From Alentia gelatinosa (Eukaryota > Annelida > Polychaeta > Phyllodocida > Polynoidae): a DNA stretch of 64,000 nucleotides. The stretch lies in contig OX465579.1 of NCBI GenBank assembly GCA_950022655.1, positions 78,689,193 through 78,753,192 of the forward strand, in the 5' to 3' direction. Below, one piece after another: positions 41,554 through 55,475 of the stretch. Each line of letters starts with the position of its first letter. Positions within the stretch are counted from its first letter, which is position 1. The notes below the pieces were generated by a model. That model searched no databases, was not told the DNA's origin, and was given only the letters and a program-made list of their open reading frames with translations. Both the position numbers and the translations under genes were made by a program.

Positions 41554-43301
41554 TGCGGGTGCCAGTTAGGGACACATATAACCTACGATCACCTAAAATA
41601 TGAAGATAATCAGCCGCTTGGATCTAACAATATTAGCGTTTGAATCTGGTTGTATCAAATGCTGCTCTGGTGGCCGGTGTAGGCCTACTTAAGCGGTCAC
41701 TGCTTCATGCAGCGACCTTGACATTGACTGCACTTGTTCCTGATAGATTGGCCATCAACCCCTGTCTGTGCTGAGCTCCTCACTCTCAGTCGAATAGATT
41801 GACGGGCTGACCGTACGCAGAATTTAACTCACTGTCGCCCAAATTATCATAGCCCAAGACATCTAAGGATAATACGTACCAAACGTGGAAACTCACTTCC
41901 CGTTGGAATTCAGCCATGAAACTTTAACACCAGTTACGGACATATATAACCTATGATCACCTAAAATATGAAGAAAATCAGCAGCTTGGATCTAATGATA
42001 TTCGCGTTTGAATCTGGTTGTATCAAATGCTGCTCTGGTGGCCAGTGTTCTGACATTGGGTGGCCATGATAAGAACTAACGTTTTCATTGACAGGTCCTG
42101 CCACCTGGTGTATTATAAGGAACCAGGTTCCTCACTACATTGATAACGCCTTAAACCTTCTCTCTTTCTGTCAGACTCAGTGGTCTAGAGGTAGAGTGTC
42201 TGCAAGGGAAACCTATGGTTGAGAGTTCAATCCCCTTCCATGCAGAGCGGTTCTTTTTCAAGAGTCATAAAGATTCTTATAGGAAACTTGAAGGTTGAGA
42301 GTTCAAATCCCCCTCCACCCAGACTTTTTTATATTTTTTTATGAGAATCATAAAGATTCTTTTAGGAACTAATTTTTCTCTTTCTGAATTATTTCTATTT
42401 CCATTTTTGAATCTTACACAGACATACCTACATAAATAGGGGAATCTTCCATCCAGAACTATTTATTTATTTACCCTTACACATACGAATACCAGTTACT
42501 TTACGTTTTGTTTCATTCAGTATAGATTGGTTACTGCACCTGTATGCAGAAGTTATAGTGGGCCCTGTATTTTAGTCAAGACCATCGTTGCGGGTGCCCA
42601 AATATTATCATAGCCCTAAGCCATCTAAGGACATGACGTACCAAATGCGGAAATTCACTTCCCGTTAGAATTCAGCCATGAAACTTTGACACCAGTTAAG
42701 GACACATATAACCTACGATCACCTAAAATATGAAGATAATCAGCCACTTGGATCTAACGATATTAGTGTTTGAATCTGGTTGTATCAAATGCTGCTCTGG
42801 TGGCCGGTGTAGGCCTACTTAAGCAGTCGCTACTTTATGCAGCGACCTTGACATTGACTGCACTTGTTCCTGATAGATTGGCCATCAACCCCTGTCTGTG
42901 CTGAGCTCCTCACTCTCAGTCGAATAGATTGACGGGCTGACCGTACGCAGAATTTAACTCACTGTCGCCAAAATTATCATAGCCCAAGACATCTAAGGAG
43001 GATACGTACCAAACGTGGAAACTCACTTTCCGTTGGAATTCAGCCATGAAACTTTAACACCAGTTAGGGACACATATAACCTATGATCACCTAAAATATG
43101 AAGAAAATCAGCAGCTTGGATCTAATGATATTCGCGTTTGAATCTGGTTGTATCAAATGCTGCTCTGGTGGCCAGTGTTCTGACATTGGGTGGCCATGAT
43201 AAGAACTAACGTTTTCATTGACAGGTCCTGCCACCTGGTGTATTATAAGAAACCAGGTTCCTCACTACATTGATAACGCCTTAAACCTTCTCTCTTTCTG
43301 T

Positions 43302-43388
43302 CAGACTCAGTGGTCTAGAGGTAGAGTGTCTGCAAGGGAAACCTATGGTTGAGAGTTCAATCCCCTTCCATGCAGAGCGTTTTTTTTT
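43302..43388 (+). other. tRNA-like Pol III promoter module (one example of ~21)
   Basis: A box TGGTCTAGAGG at 43311 and B box GTTCAATCC at 43355 match the Pol III type-2 consensus, 44 nt apart. A run of nine Ts follows at 43380. A second B box (GTTCAAATC) and further T runs follow about 80 nt on. A D-stem-like ACTC/GAGT pairing is possible, but acceptor and anticodon stems do not form well, so it is a SINE-type promoter and not a tRNA gene. It recurs in nearly every monomer. Confidence 0.75.
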
Positions 43389-43790
43389 CAAGAGTCATAA
43401 AGATTCTTATAGGAAACTTGAAGGTTGAGAGTTCAAATCCCCTTCCATCCAGACTTTTTTATATTTTTTTATGAGAGTCATAAAGATTCTTTTAGGAACC
43501 AATTTTTCTCTTTCTGAATTATTTCTATTTCCATTTTTGAATCTTACACAGACATACCTACATAAATAGGGGAATCTTCCATCCAGAACTATTTATTATT
43601 CACCCTTACACATACGAATACCAGTTACTTTACGTTCTGGTACATTCAGTATAGATTGGTTACTGCACCTGTATGCAGTAATTATAGTGGGCCCTGTATT
43701 TTAGTCAAGACCATCGTTGCGGGTGCCCAAATATTATCATAGCCCTAAGGCATCTAAGGACATGACCTACCAAATGCGGAAATTCACTTC

Positions 43791-43880
43791 CCGTAAGAAT
43801 TCAGCCATGAAACTTTAACACCAGTTAGGGACACATATAACCTATGATCACCTAAAATATGAAGAAAATCAGCAGCTTGG
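43791..43880 (+). repeat. Deletion junction of a 761-bp satellite monomer
   Basis: The pre-A flank (GGAAATTCACTTCCCG) leads straight into the B-type core (CCTATGATCACC...GAAGAAAATCAGCAGC), so module A is missing. The same junction recurs near 48300. A third 761-bp unit near 56880 has a slightly different join and may be independent. Confidence 0.85.
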
Positions 43881-46800
43881 ATCTAACGATATTCGCGTTT
43901 GAATCTGGTTGTATCAAATGCTGCTCTGGTGGCCAGTGTTCTGACATTGGGTGGCCATGATAAGAACTAACGTTTTCATTGACAGGTCCTGCCACCTGGT
44001 GTATTATAAGAAACCAGGTTCCTCACTACATTGATAACGCCTTAAACCTTCTCTCTTTCTGTCAGACTCAGTGGTCTAGAGGTAGAGTGTCTGCAAGGGA
44101 AACCTATGGTTGAGAGTTCAATCCCCTTCCATGCAGAGCGTTTTTTTTTCAAGAGTCATAAAGATTCTTATAGGAAACTTGAAGGTTGAGAGTTCAAATC
44201 CCCTTCCATCCAGACTTTTTTATATTTTTTTATGAGAGTCATAAAGATTCTTTTAGGAACCAATTTTTCTCTTTCTGAATTATTTCTATTTCCATTTTTG
44301 AATCTTACACAGACATACCTACATAAATAGGGGAATCTTCCATCCAGAACTATTTATTATTCACCCTTACACATACGAATACCAGTTACTTTACGTTCTG
44401 GTACATTCAGTATAGATTGGTTACTGCACCTGTATGCAGTAATTATAGTGGGCCCTGTATTTTAGTCAAGACCATCGTTGCGGGTGCCCAAATATTATCA
44501 TAGCCCTAAGGCATCTAAGGACATGACCTACCAAATGCGGAAATTCACTTCCCGTAAGAATTCAGCCATGAAACTTTAACACCAGTTAGGGACACATATA
44601 ACCTACGATCACCTAAAATATGAAGATAATCAGCCGCTTGGATCTAACGATATTAGTGTTTGAATCTGGTTGTATCAAATGCTGCTCTGGTGGCCGGTGT
44701 AGGCCTACTTAAGCGGTCGCTGCTTCATGCAGCGACCTTGACATTGACTGCACTTTTTCCTGATAGATTGGCAATCAACCCCTGTCTGTGCTGAGCTCCT
44801 CACTCTCAGTTGAATAGATTGACGGGCTGACCGTACGCAGAATTTAACTCACTGTCGCCCAAATTATCATAGTCCAAGACATCTAAGGATGATACGTACC
44901 AAACGTGGAAACTCACTTCCCGTAAGAATTCAGCCATGAAACTTTAACACCAGTTAGGGACACATATAACCTATGATCACCTAAAATATGAAGAAAATCA
45001 GCAGCTTGGATCTAACGATATTCGCGTTTGAATCTGGTTGTATCAAATGCTGCTCTGGTGGCCAGTGTTCTGACATTGGGTGGCCATGATAAGAACTAAC
45101 GTTTTCATTGACAGGTCCTGCCACCTGGTGTATTATAAGGAACCAGGTTCCTCACTACATTGATAACGCCTTAAACCTTCTCTCTTTCTGTCAGCCTCAG
45201 TGGTCTAGAGGTAGAGTGTCTGCAAGGGAAACCTATGGTTGAGAGTTCAATCCCCTACCATGCAGAGCGTTTTTTTTTCAAGAGTCATAAAGATTCTTAT
45301 AGGAAACTTGAAGGTTGAGAGTTCAAATCCCCTTCCATCCAGACTTTTTTATATTTTTTTATGAGAGTCATAAAGATTCTTTTAGGAACCAATTTTTCTC
45401 TTTCTGAATTATTTCTATTTCCATTTTTGAATCTTACACAGACATACCTACATAAATAGGGGAATCTTCCATCCAGAACTATTTATTATTCACCCTTACA
45501 CATACGAATACCAGTTACTTTACGTTCTGGTACATTCAGTATAGATTGGTTACTGCACCTGTATGCAGTAATTATAGTGGGCCCTGTATTTTAGTCAAGA
45601 CCATCGTTGCGGGTGCCCAAATATTATCATAGCCCTAAGACATCTAAGGACATGACGTACCAAATGCGGAAATTCACTTCCCGTTAGAATTCGGCCATGA
45701 AACTTTAACACCAGTTAGGGACACATATAACCTACGATCACCTAAAATATGAAGATAATCAGCCGCTTGGATCTAACGATATTAGTGTTTGAATCTGGTT
45801 GTATCAAATGCTGCTCTGGTGGCCGGTGTAGGCCTACTTAAGCGGTTGCTGCTTCATGCAGCGACCTTGACATTGACTGCACTTGTTCCTGATAGATTGG
45901 CCATCAACCCCTGTCTGTGCTGAGCTCCTCACTCTCAGTCGAATAGATTGATGGGCTGACCGTACGCAGAATTTAACTCACTGTCGCCCAAATTATCATA
46001 GTCCAAGACATCTAAGGATGATACGTACCAAACGTGGAAACTCACTTCCCGTAAGAATTCAGCCATGAAACTTTAACACCAGTTAGGGACACATATAACC
46101 TATGATCACCTAAAATATGAAGAAAATCAGCAGCTTGGATCTAACGATATTCGCGTTTGAATCTGGTTGTATCAAATGCTGCTCTGGTGGCCAGTGTTCT
46201 GACATTGGGTGGCCATGATAAGAACTAACGTTTTCATTGACAGGTCCTGCCACCTGGTGTATTATAAGGAACCAGGTTCCTCACTACATTGATAACGCCT
46301 TAAACCTTCTCTCTTTCTGTCAGCCTCAGTGGTCTAGAGGTAGAGTGTCTGCAAGGGAAACCTATGGTTGAGAGTTCAATCCCCTACCATGCAGAGCGTT
46401 TTTTTTTCAAGAGTCATAAAGATTCTTATAGGAAACTTGAAGGTTGAGAGTTCAAATCCCCTTCCATCCAGACTTTTTTATATTTTTTTATGAGAGTCAT
46501 AAAGATTCTTTTAGGAACCAATTTTTCTCTTTCTGAATTATTTCTATTTCCATTTTTGAATCTTACACAGACATACCTACATAAATAGGGGAATCTTCCA
46601 TCCAGAACTATTTATTATTCACCCTTACACATACGAATACCAGTTACTTTACGTTCTGGTACATTCAGTATAGATTGGTTACTGCACCTGTATGCAGTAA
46701 TTATAGTGGGCCCTGTATTTTAGTCAAGACCATCGTTGCGGGTGCCCAAATATTATCATAGCCCTAAGACATCTAAGGACATGACGTACCAAATGCGGAA

Positions 46801-47189
46801 ATTCACTTCCCGTTAGAATTCGGCCATGAAACTTTAACACCAGTTAGGGACACATATAACCTACGATCACCTAAAATATGAAGATAATCAGCCGCTTGGA
46901 TCTAACGATATTAGTGTTTGAATCTGGTTGTATCAAATGCTGCTCTGGTGGCCGGTGTAGGCCTACTTAAGCGGTTGCTGCTTCATGCAGCGACCTTGAC
47001 ATTGACTGCACTTGTTCCTGATAGATTGGCCATCAACCCCTGTCTGTGCTGAGCTCCTCACTCTCAGTCGAATAGATTGATGGGCTGACCGTACGCAGAA
47101 TTTACCTCACTGTCGCCCAAATTATCATAGCCCAAGACATCTAAGGATGATACGTACCAAACGTGGAAACTCACTTTCCGTTGGAATTC

Positions 47190-47330
47190 AGCCATGAAAC
47201 TTTAACACCAGTTAGGGACACATATAACCTATAATCACCTAAAATATGAGGAAAATCAGCAGCTTGGATCTAACGATATTCGCGTTTGAATCTGGTTGTA
47301 TCAAATGCTGCTCTGGTGGCCGGTGTAGGC
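47190..47330 (+). repeat. Chimeric A/B module in a 1497-bp satellite monomer
   Basis: The copy begins as B type (GAGGAAAATCAGCAGC, ATTCGCG) and switches to A type (GGCCGGTGTAGGCC) after position 47322. The crossover lies in a 37-bp identical tract at 47285-47321. The parental unswitched B forms are at about 50590-50720 and 53990-54110. The unit gained about 368 bp. Confidence 0.85.
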
Positions 47331-50300
47331 CTACTTAAGCAGTCGCTACTTTATGCAGCGACCTTGACATTGACTGCACTTGTTCCTGATAGATTGGCCA
47401 TCAACCCCTGTCTGTGCTGAGCTCCTCACTCTCAGTCGAATAGATTGACGGGCTGACCGTACGCAGAATTTAACTCACTGTCGCCAAAATTATCATAGCC
47501 CAAGACATCTAAGGAGGATACGTACCAAACGTGGAAACTCACTTTCCGTTGGAATTCAGCCATGAAACTTTAACACCAGTTAGGGACACATATAACCTAT
47601 GATCACCTAAAATATGAAGAAAATCAGCAGCTTGGATCTAATGATATTCGCGTTTGAATCTGGTTGTATCAAATGCTGCTCTGGTGGCCAGTGTTCTGAC
47701 ATTGGGTGGCCATGATAAGAACTAACGTTTTCATTGACAGGTCCTGCCACCTGGTGTATTATAAGAAACCAGGTTCCTCACTACATTGATAACGCCTTAA
47801 ACCTTCTCTCTTTCTGTCAGACTCAGTGGTCTAGAGGTAGAGTGTCTGCAAGGGAAACCTATGGTTGAGAGTTCAATCCCCTTCCATGCAGAGCGTTTTT
47901 TTTTCAAGAGTCATAAAGATTCTTATAGGAAACTTGAAGGTTGAGAGTTCAAATCCCCTTCCATCCAGACTTTTTTATATTTTTTTATGAGAGTCATAAA
48001 GATTCTTTTAGGAACCAATTTTTCTCTTTCTGAATTATTTCTATTTCCATTTTTGAATCTTACACAGACATACCTACATAAATAGGGGAATCTTCCATCC
48101 AGAACTATTTATTATTCACCCTTACACATACGAATACCAGTTACTTTACGTTCTGGTACATTCAGTATAGATTGGTTACTGCACCTGTATGCAGTAATTA
48201 TAGTGGGCCCTGTATTTTAGTCAAGACCATCGTTGCGGGTGCCCAAATATTATCATAGCCCTAAGGCATCTAAGGACATGACCTACCAAATGCGGAAATT
48301 CACTTCCCGTAAGAATTCAGCCATGAAACTTTAACACCAGTTAGGGACACATATAACCTATGATCACCTAAAATATGAAGAAAATCAGCAGCTTGGATCT
48401 AACGATATTCGCGTTTGAATCTGGTTGTATCAAATGCTGCTCTGGTGGCCAGTGTTCTGACATTGGGTGGCCATGATAAGAACTAACGTTTTCATTGACA
48501 GGTCCTGCCACCTGGTGTATTATAAGAAACCAGGTTCCTCACTACATTGATAACGCCTTAAACCTTCTCTCTTTCTGTCAGACTCAGTGGTCTAGAGGTA
48601 GAGTGTCTGCAAGGGAAACCTATGGTTGAGAGTTCAATCCCCTTCCATGCAGAGCGTTTTTTTTTCAAGAGTCATAAAGATTCTTATAGGAAACTTGAAG
48701 GTTGAGAGTTCAAATCCCCTTCCATCCAGACTTTTTTATATTTTTTTATGAGAGTCATAAAGATTCTTTTAGGAACCAATTTTTCTCTTTCTGAATTATT
48801 TCTATTTCCATTTTTGAATCTTACACAGACATACCTACATAAATAGGGGAATCTTCCATCCAGAACTATTTATTATTCACCCTTACACATACGAATACCA
48901 GTTACTTTACGTTCTGGTACATTCAGTATAGATTGGTTACTGCACCTGTATGCAGTAATTATAGTGGGCCCTGTATTTTAGTCAAGACCATCGTTGCGGG
49001 TGCCCAAATATTATCATAGCCCTAAGGCATCTAAGGACATGACCTACCAAATGCGGAAATTCACTTCCCGTAAGAATTCAGCCATGAAACTTTAACACCA
49101 GTTAGGGACACATATAACCTACGATCACCTAAAATATGAAGATAATCAGCCGCTTGGATCTAACGATATTAGTGTTTGAATCTGGTTGTATCAAATGCTG
49201 CTCTGGTGGCCGGTGTAGGCCTACTTAAGCGGTCGCTGCTTCATGCAGCGACCTTGACATTGACTGCACTTTTTCCTGATAGATTGGCAATCAACCCCTG
49301 TCTGTGCTGAGCTCCTCACTCTCAGTCGAATAGATTGACGGGCTGACCGTACGCAGAATTTAACTCACTGTCGCCCAAATTATCATAGTCCAAGACATCT
49401 AAGGATGATACGTACCAAACGTGGAAACTCACTTCCCGTTGGAATTCAGCCATGAAACTTTAACACCAGTTAGGGACACATATAACCTATGATCACCTAA
49501 AATATGAAGAAAATCAGCAGCTTGGATCTAACGATATTCGCGTTTGAATCTGGTTGTATCAAATGCTGCTCTGGTGGCCAGTGTTCTGACATTGGGTGGC
49601 CATGATAAGAACTAACGTTTTCATTGACAGGTCCTGCCACCTGGTGTATTATAAGGAACCAGATTCCTCACTACATTGATAACGCCTTAAACCTTCTCTC
49701 TTTCTGTCAGCCTCAGTGGTCTAGAGGTAGAGTGTCTGCAAGGGAAACCTATGGTTGAGAGTTCAATCCCCTACCATGCAGAGCGTTTTTTTTTCAAGAG
49801 TCATAAAGATTCTTATAGGAAACTTGAAGGTTGAGAGTTCAAATCCCCTTCCATCCAGACTTTTTTATATTTTTTTATGAGAGTCATAAAGATTCTTTTA
49901 GGAACCAATTTTTCTCTTTCTGAATTATTTCTATTTCCATTTTTGAATCTTACACAGACATACCTACATAAATAGGGGAATCTTCCATCCAGAACTATTT
50001 ATTATTCACCCTTACACATACGAATACCAGTTACTTTACGTTCTGGTACATTCAGTATAGATTGGTTACTGCACCTGTATGCAGTAATTATAGTGGGCCC
50101 TGTATTTTAGTCAAGACCATCGTTGCGGGTGCCCAAATATTATCATAGCCCTAAGACATCTAAGGACATGACGTACCAAATGCGGAAATTCACTTCCCGT
50201 TAGAATTCGGCCATGAAACTTTAACACCAGTTAGGGACACATATAACCTACGATCACCTAAAATATGAAGATAATCAGCCGCTTGGATCTAACGATATTA

Positions 50301-53300
50301 GTGTTTGAATCTGGTTGTATCAAATGCTGCTCTGGTGGCCGGTGTAGGCCTACTTAAGCGGTTGCTGCTTCATGCAGCGACCTTGACATTGACTGCACTT
50401 GTTCCTGATAGATTGGCCATCAACCCCTGTCTGTGCTGAGCTCCTCACTCTCAGTCGAATAGATTGATGGGCTGACCGTACGCAGAATTTACCTCACTGT
50501 CGCCCAAATTATCATAGCCCAAGACATCTAAGGATGATACGTACCAAACGTGGAAACTCACTTTCCGTTGGAATTCAGCCATGAAACTTTAACACCAGTT
50601 AGGGACACATATAACCTATAATCACCTAAAATATGAGGAAAATCAGCAGCTTGGATCTAACGATATTCGCGTTTGAATCTGGTTGTATCAAATGCTGCTC
50701 TGGTGGCCAGTGTTCTGACATTGGGTGGCCATGATAAGAACTAACGTTTTCATTGACAGGTCCTGCCACCTGGTGTATTATAAGAAACCAGGTTCCTCAC
50801 TACATTGATAACGCCTTAAACCTTCTCTCTTTCTGTCAGACTCAGTGGTCTAGAGGTAGAGTGTCTGCAAGGGAAACCTATGGTTGAGAGTTCAATCCCC
50901 TTCCATGCAGAGCGGTTCTTTTTCAAGAGTCATAAAGATTCTTATAGGAAACTTGAAGGTTGAGAGTTCAAATCCCCCTCCATCCAGACTTTTTTATATT
51001 TTTTTATGAGAATCATAAAGATTCTTTTAGGAACTAATTTTTCTCTTTCTGAATTATTTCTATTTCCATTTTTGAATCTTACACAGACATACCTACATAA
51101 ATAGGGGAATCTTCCATCCAGAACTATTTATTTATTTACCCTTACACATACGAATACCAGTTACTTTATGTTTTGTTTCATTCAGTATAGATTGGTTACT
51201 GCACCTGTATGCAGTAGTTATAGTGGGCCCTGTATTTTAGTCAAGACCATCGTTGCGGGTGCCCAAATATTATCATAGCCCTAAGACATCTAAGGACATG
51301 ACGTACCAAATGCGGAAATTCACTTCCCGTTAGAATTCAGCCATGAAACTTTAACACCAGTTAAGGACACATATAACCTACGATCACCTAAAATATGAAG
51401 ATAATCAGCCACTTGGATCTAACGATATTAGTGTTTGAATCTGGTTGTATCAAATGCTGCTCTGGTGGCCGGTGTAGGCCTACTTAAGCAGTCGCTACTT
51501 TATGCAGCGACCTTGACATTGACTGCACTTGTTCCTGATAGATTGGCCATCAACCCCTGTCTGTGCTGAGCTCCTCACTCTCAGTCGAATAGATTGACGG
51601 GCTGACCGTACGCAGAATTTAACTCACTGTCGCCAAAATTATCATAGCCCAAGACATCTAAGGAGGATACGTACCAAACGTGGAAACTCACTTTCCGTTG
51701 GAATTCAGCCATGAAACTTTAACACCAGTTAGGGACACATATAACCTATGATCACCTAAAATATGAAGAAAATCAGCAGCTTGGATCTAATGATATTCGC
51801 GTTTGAATCTGGTTGTATCAAATGCTGCTCTGGTGGCCAGTGTTCTGACATTGGGTGGCCATGATAAGAACTAACGTTTTCATTGACAGGTCCTGCCACC
51901 TGGTGTATTATAAGAAACCAGGTTCCTCACTACATTGATAACGCCTTAAACCTTCTCTCTTTCTGTCAGACTCAGTGGTCTAGAGGTAGATTGTCTGCAA
52001 GGGAAACCTATGGTTGAGAGTTCAATCCCCTTCCATGCAGAGCGTTTTTTTTTCAAGAGTCATAAAGATTCTTATAGGAAAGTTGAAGGTTGAGAGTTCA
52101 AATCCCCTTCCATCCAGACTTTTTTATATTTTTTTATGAGAGTCATAAAGATTCTTTTAGGAACCAATTTTTCTCTTTCTGAATTATTTCTATTTCCATT
52201 TTTGAATCTTACACAGACATACCTACATAAATAGGGGAATCTTCCATCCAGAACTATTTATTATTCACCCTTACACATACGAATACCAGTTACTTTACGT
52301 TCTGGTACATTCAGTATAGATTGGTTACTGCACCTGTATGCAGTAATTATAGTGGGCCCTGTATTTTAGTCAAGACCATCGTTGCGGGTGCCCAAATATT
52401 ATCATAGCCCTAAGGCATCTAAGGACATGACCTACCAAATGCGGAAATTCACTTCCCGTAAGAATTCAGCCATGAAACTTTAACACCAGTTAGGGACACA
52501 TATAACCTACGATCACCTAAAATATGAAGATAATCAGCCGCTTGGATCTAACGATATTAGTGTTTGAATCTGGTTGTATCAAATGCTGCTCTGGTGGCCG
52601 GTGTAGGCCTACTTAAGCGGTCGCTGCTTCATGCAGCGACCTTGACATTGACTGCACTTTTTCCTGATAGATTGGCAATCAACCCCTGTCTGTGCTGAGC
52701 TCCTCACTCTCAGTTGAATAGATTGACGGGCTGACCGTACGCAGAATTTAACTCACTGTCGCCCAAATTATCATAGTCCAAGACATCTAAGGATGATACG
52801 TACCAAACGTGGAAACTCACTTCCCGTTGGAATTCAGCCATGAAACTTTAACACCAGTTAGGGACACATATAACCTATGATCACCTAAAATATGAAGAAA
52901 ATCAGCAGCTTGGATCTAACGATATTCGCGTTTGAATCTGGTTGTATCAAATGCTGCTCTGGTGGCCAGTGTTCTGACATTGGGTGGCCATGATAAGAAC
53001 TAACGTTTTCATTGACAGGTCCTGCCACCTGGTGTATTATAAGGAACCAGGTTCCTCACTACATTGATAACGCCTTAAACCTTCTCTCTTTCTGTCAGAC
53101 TCAGTGGTCTAGAGGTAGAGTGTCAACCTATGGTTGAGAGTTCAATCCCCTACCATGCAGAGCGTTTTTTTTTCAAGAGTCATAAAGATTCTTATAGGAA
53201 ACTTGAAGGTTGAGAGTTCAAATCCCCTTCCATCCAGACTTTTTTATATTTTTTTATGAGAGTCATAAAGATTCTTTTAGGAACCAATTTTTCTCTTTCT

Positions 53301-55429
53301 GAATTATTTCTATTTCCATTTTTGAATCTTACACAGACATACCTACATAAATAGGGGAATCTTCCATCCAGAACTATTTATTATTCACCCTTACACATAC
53401 GAATACCAGTTACTTTACGTTCTGGTACATTCAGTATAGATTGGTTACTGCACCTGTATGCAGTAATTATAGTGGGCCCTGTATTTTAGTCAAGACCATC
53501 GCTGCGGGTGCCCAAATATTATCATAGCCCTAAGACATCTAAGGACATGACGTACCACATGCGGAAATTCACTTCCCGTTAGAATTCGGCCATGAAACTT
53601 TAACACCAGTTAGGGACACATATAACCTACGATCACCTAAAATATGAAGATAATCAGCCGCTTGGATCTAACGATATTAGTGTTTGAATCTGGTTGTATC
53701 AAATGCTGCTCTGGTGGCCGGTGTAGGCCTACTTAAGCGGTTGCTGCTTCATGCAGCGACCTTGACATTGACTGCACTTGTTCCTGATAGATTGGCCATC
53801 AACCCCTGTCTGTGCTGAGCTCCTCACTCTCAGTCGAATAGATTGATGGGCTGACCGTACGCAGAATTTACCTCACTGTCGCCCAAATTATCATAGCCCA
53901 AGACATCTAAGGATGATACGTACCAAACGTGGAAACTCACTTTCCGTTGGAATTCAGCCATGAAACTTTAACACCAGTTAGGGACACATATAACCTATAA
54001 TCACCTAAAATATGAGGAAAATCAGCAGCTTGGATCTAACGATATTCGCGTTTGAATCTGGTTGTATCAAATGCTGCTCTGGTGGCCAGTGTTCTGACAT
54101 TGGGTGGCCATGATAAGAACTAACGTTTTCATTGACAGGTCCTGCCACCTGGTGTATTATAAGAAACCAGGTTCCTCACTACATTGATAACGCCTTAAAC
54201 CTTCTCTCTTTCTGTCAGACTCAGTGGTCTAGAGGTAGAGTGTCTGCAAGGGAAACCTATGGTTGAGAGTTCAATCCCCTTCCATGCAGAACGTTTTTTT
54301 TCAAGAGTCATAAAGATTCTTATAGGAAACTTGAAGGTTGAGAGTTCAAATCCCCTTCCATCCAGACTTTTTTATATTTTTTTATGAGAGTCATAAAGAT
54401 TCTTTTAGGAACCAATTTTTCTCTTTCTGAATTATTTCTATTTCCATTTTTGAATCTTACACAGACATACCTACATAAATAGGGGAATCTTCCATCCAGA
54501 ACTATTTATTTATTTACCCTTACACATACGAATACCAGTTACTTTACGTTCTGGTACATTCAGTATAGATTGGTTACTGCACCTTTATGCAGTAGTTATA
54601 GTGGGCCCTGTATTTTAGTCAAGACCATCGTTGCGGGTGCCCAAATATTATCATAGCCCTAAGACATCTAAGGACATGACGTACCAAATGCGGAAATTCA
54701 CTTCCCGTTAGAATTCAGCCATGAAACTTTAACACCAGTTAGGGACACATATAACCTACGATCACCTAAAATATGAAGATAATCAGCCGCTTGGATCTAA
54801 CGATATTAGTGTTTGAATCTGGTTGTATCAAATGCTGCTCTGGTGGCCGGTGTAGGCCTACTTAAGCAGTCGCTACTTTATGCAGCGACCTTGACATTGA
54901 CTGCACTTGTTCCTGATAGATTGGCCATCAACCCCTGTCTGTGCTGAGCTCCTCACTCTCAGTCGAATAGATTGACGGGCTGACTGTACGCAGAATTTAA
55001 CTCACTGTCGCCCAAATTATCATAGCCCAAGACATCTAAGGATGATACGTACCAAACGTGGAAACTCACTTCCCGTTGGAATTTAGCCATGAAACTTTAA
55101 CACCAGTTAGGGACACATATAACCTATGATCACCTAAAATATGAAGAAAATCAGCAGCTTGGATCTAACGATATTCGCGTTTGAATCTGGTTGTATCAAA
55201 TGCTGCTCTGGTGGCCAGTGTTCTGACATTGGGTGGCCATGATAAGAACTAACGTTTTCATTGACAGGTCCTGCCACCTGGTGTATTATAAGAAACCAGG
55301 TTCCTCACTACATTGATAACGCCTTAAACCTTCTCTCTTTCTGTCAGACTCAGTGGTCTAGAGGTAGAGTGTCTGCAAGGGAAACCTATGGTTGAGAGTT
55401 CAATCCCCTTCCATGCAGAGCGTTTTTTT

Positions 55430-55475
55430 TCAAGAGTCATAAAGATTCTTATAGGAACCAATTTTTCTCTTTCTG
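55430..55475 (+). repeat. 84-bp deletion junction in 1045-bp satellite monomers
   Basis: Sequence jumps from AAAGATTCTTATAGGAA to CCAATTTTTCTC, removing one of two tandem B-box/T-run subunits. The subunits end in AAAGATTCTTATAGGAA and AAAGATTCTTTTAGGAA, so the deletion is between direct repeats. The identical junction is at about 60640, which shows block duplication or gene conversion. Confidence 0.85.

Noticed and set aside
43302..43388. True tRNA genes in the satellite
   Set aside because: Promoter boxes match but no acceptor or anticodon stem forms, so these are tRNA-derived promoter modules.
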